Positions 22,906 to 23,753 of a stretch of DNA of 23,753 nt are shown here, one piece after another (within the stretch, counting starts at the first letter, position 1; the number at the start of each line of letters is the position of its first letter). The stretch covers positions 1-23,753 of the forward strand of contig DAOWEP010000060.1 in the NCBI GenBank assembly GCA_030638455.1, read 5' to 3'. Made by a program: the position numbers and the translations under genes. This stretch comes from Gammaproteobacteria bacterium (GTDB taxonomy: Bacteria > Pseudomonadota > Gammaproteobacteria > DAOWEP01). The notes beneath the pieces were generated by a model. That model was given only the letters and a program-made list of their open reading frames with translations. It did not search any database and was not told the origin of the DNA.

Positions 22906-23753
22906 CAGTGTGCTCCACTTTGCACGGGGTGTGCTCCACTATGCGCCGGGGCAAGCACATTGGCTTCAACAGGCCTGGCCCCTGCAATTGTTTTCCAGAC
23001 ATTATAAGCCATGATCAACATGCCAGTAAGAAACATCAAACCACCCAACCAGCGTACAATGTAAAAAGGATGCATTGCCTGCACGCTCTCAACAAAACTG
23101 TAGGTCAGCGTGCCATCTGCATTAACCGCACGCCACATCAACCCTTGCATGATGCCGGCAATCCACATAGCGGTGATATAAAGCACGATACCGGTAGTCG
23201 CGATCCAGAAATGAACGGATATCAGTTTGACGCTATATATTTCCCTGCCGTACAGGCGAGGGATCAGGTAATACATGGCACCAATGGTAATAAATGCTAC
23301 CCAGCCCAAAGCACCCGAGTGCACGTGGCCAATGGTCCAGTCAGTGTAATGCGAAAGTGCATTTACCGTCTTGATTGCCATCATCGGCCCTTCGAAGGTC
23401 GACATGCCATAGAATGAAATAGATACAATCAGGAAACGCAAGATTGGGTCTGTACGCAGTTTTTCCCACGCGCCGGACAAGGTCATAATGCCGTTGATCA
23501 TGCCGCCCCATGAGGGTGCCAGCAAAATAAGAGAGAACACCATTCCTAACGACTGAACCCAGTCAGGCAAGGCCGTGTAATGCAAATGATGAGGGCCCGC
23601 CCAGATATAGGTAAAAACCAGCGCCCAGAAATGTACAACGGACAAACGATAGGAATAAACCGGTCGGTTAGCTTGCTTGGGTACAAAGTAATACATAATA
23701 CTCAGGAACCCAGCAGTCAAAAAGAAGCCTACTGAATTATGCACATACGACCA
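22905..23753 (-). CDS. ccoN: cbb3 oxidase catalytic subunit CcoN (partial, 3' end)
   Basis: The frame is open to the window edge and gives the last 282 residues of about 475; the start lies outside. CcoN is the heme-copper subunit that reduces oxygen to water and pumps protons at low oxygen. Visible blocks: HNSVGFFLTAGFLSIMYYF, FTYIWAGPHHLHYTALPDW with CuB-ligand histidines, GMSTFEGPMM, and DWTIGHVHSGALGW with further heme-ligand histidines. At least six membrane helices are present in this portion. The C-terminal tail of about 20 residues is rich in A, H and P (HSGAHPVQSGAH). The operon promoter, which often has an FNR site, would be upstream of the window. Confidence 0.97.
   Translation of the reverse strand, partial: WSYVHNSVGFFLTAGFLSIMYYFVPKQANRPVYSYRLSVVHFWALVFTYIWAGPHHLHYTALPDWVQSLGMVFSLILLAPSWGGMINGIMTLSGAWEKLRTDPILRFLIVSISFYGMSTFEGPMMAIKTVNALSHYTDWTIGHVHSGALGWVAFITIGAMYYLIPRLYGREIYSVKLISVHFWIATTGIVLYITAMWIAGIMQGLMWRAVNADGTLTYSFVESVQAMHPFYIVRWLGGLMFLTGMLIMAYNVWKTIAGARPVEANVLAPAHSGAHPVQSGAH

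Overview
The window reads as a chromosomal segment of a moderately low-GC gammaproteobacterium, probably an autotroph or aerobic/microaerobic chemolithotroph. This rests on three things: a complete cbb3 (cco) oxidase operon apart from the 5' end of ccoN, a sucrose synthase / sucrose-phosphate synthase / fructokinase cluster of the kind known from nitrifiers, methanotrophs and sulfur oxidisers, and PilT-type ATPases. The species cannot be fixed from sequence alone. No tRNA, rRNA, CRISPR array or intact insertion sequence was seen.

Layout. (1) 1-414: the 3' end of sucD (succinyl-CoA ligase alpha). (2) 415-2586: a gene-poor, AT-richer accessory stretch. It holds one secreted orphan protein with an EF-hand-like loop (minus strand, with a strong terminator) and, beyond that terminator, what looks like a frameshifted C-terminal remnant of a PEP-CTERM (exosortase-sorted) protein. 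(3) 2587-9818: a phospho-signalling/motor module. A PP2C phosphatase (minus) faces a plus-strand operon of a small unrecognised protein, a HEAT-repeat/Ser-Thr-kinase fusion and two tandem PilT-type ATPases. A dual-FHA protein follows after a large DNA dyad. (4) 9894-15404: fructokinase, a bifunctional sucrose-phosphate synthase/phosphatase and sucrose synthase, which together can make, store and re-use sucrose. (5) 15485-18188: a secreted two-cysteine protein, a TlpA-like thioredoxin and a secreted amidase, tightly packed. (6) 18185-23753, minus strand: ccoNOQP, a small cysteine-rich membrane protein, ccoG, ccoH and a TauE/SafE-type (UreH_2) membrane protein. The ccoQ gene (57 aa, 22102-22275) is a short ORF read directly from the sequence.

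The best candidate for an under-described system is region 3. It is a self-contained writer (HEAT-kinase), eraser (PP2C) and reader (FHA) of threonine phosphorylation, wrapped around two diverged PilT-type ATPases with no pilin, PilB, PilC or secretin gene in the window. The inference is that phosphorylation tunes a retraction-type motor in response to an unknown signal. The linkage is seen in the sequence; the function is not proven.
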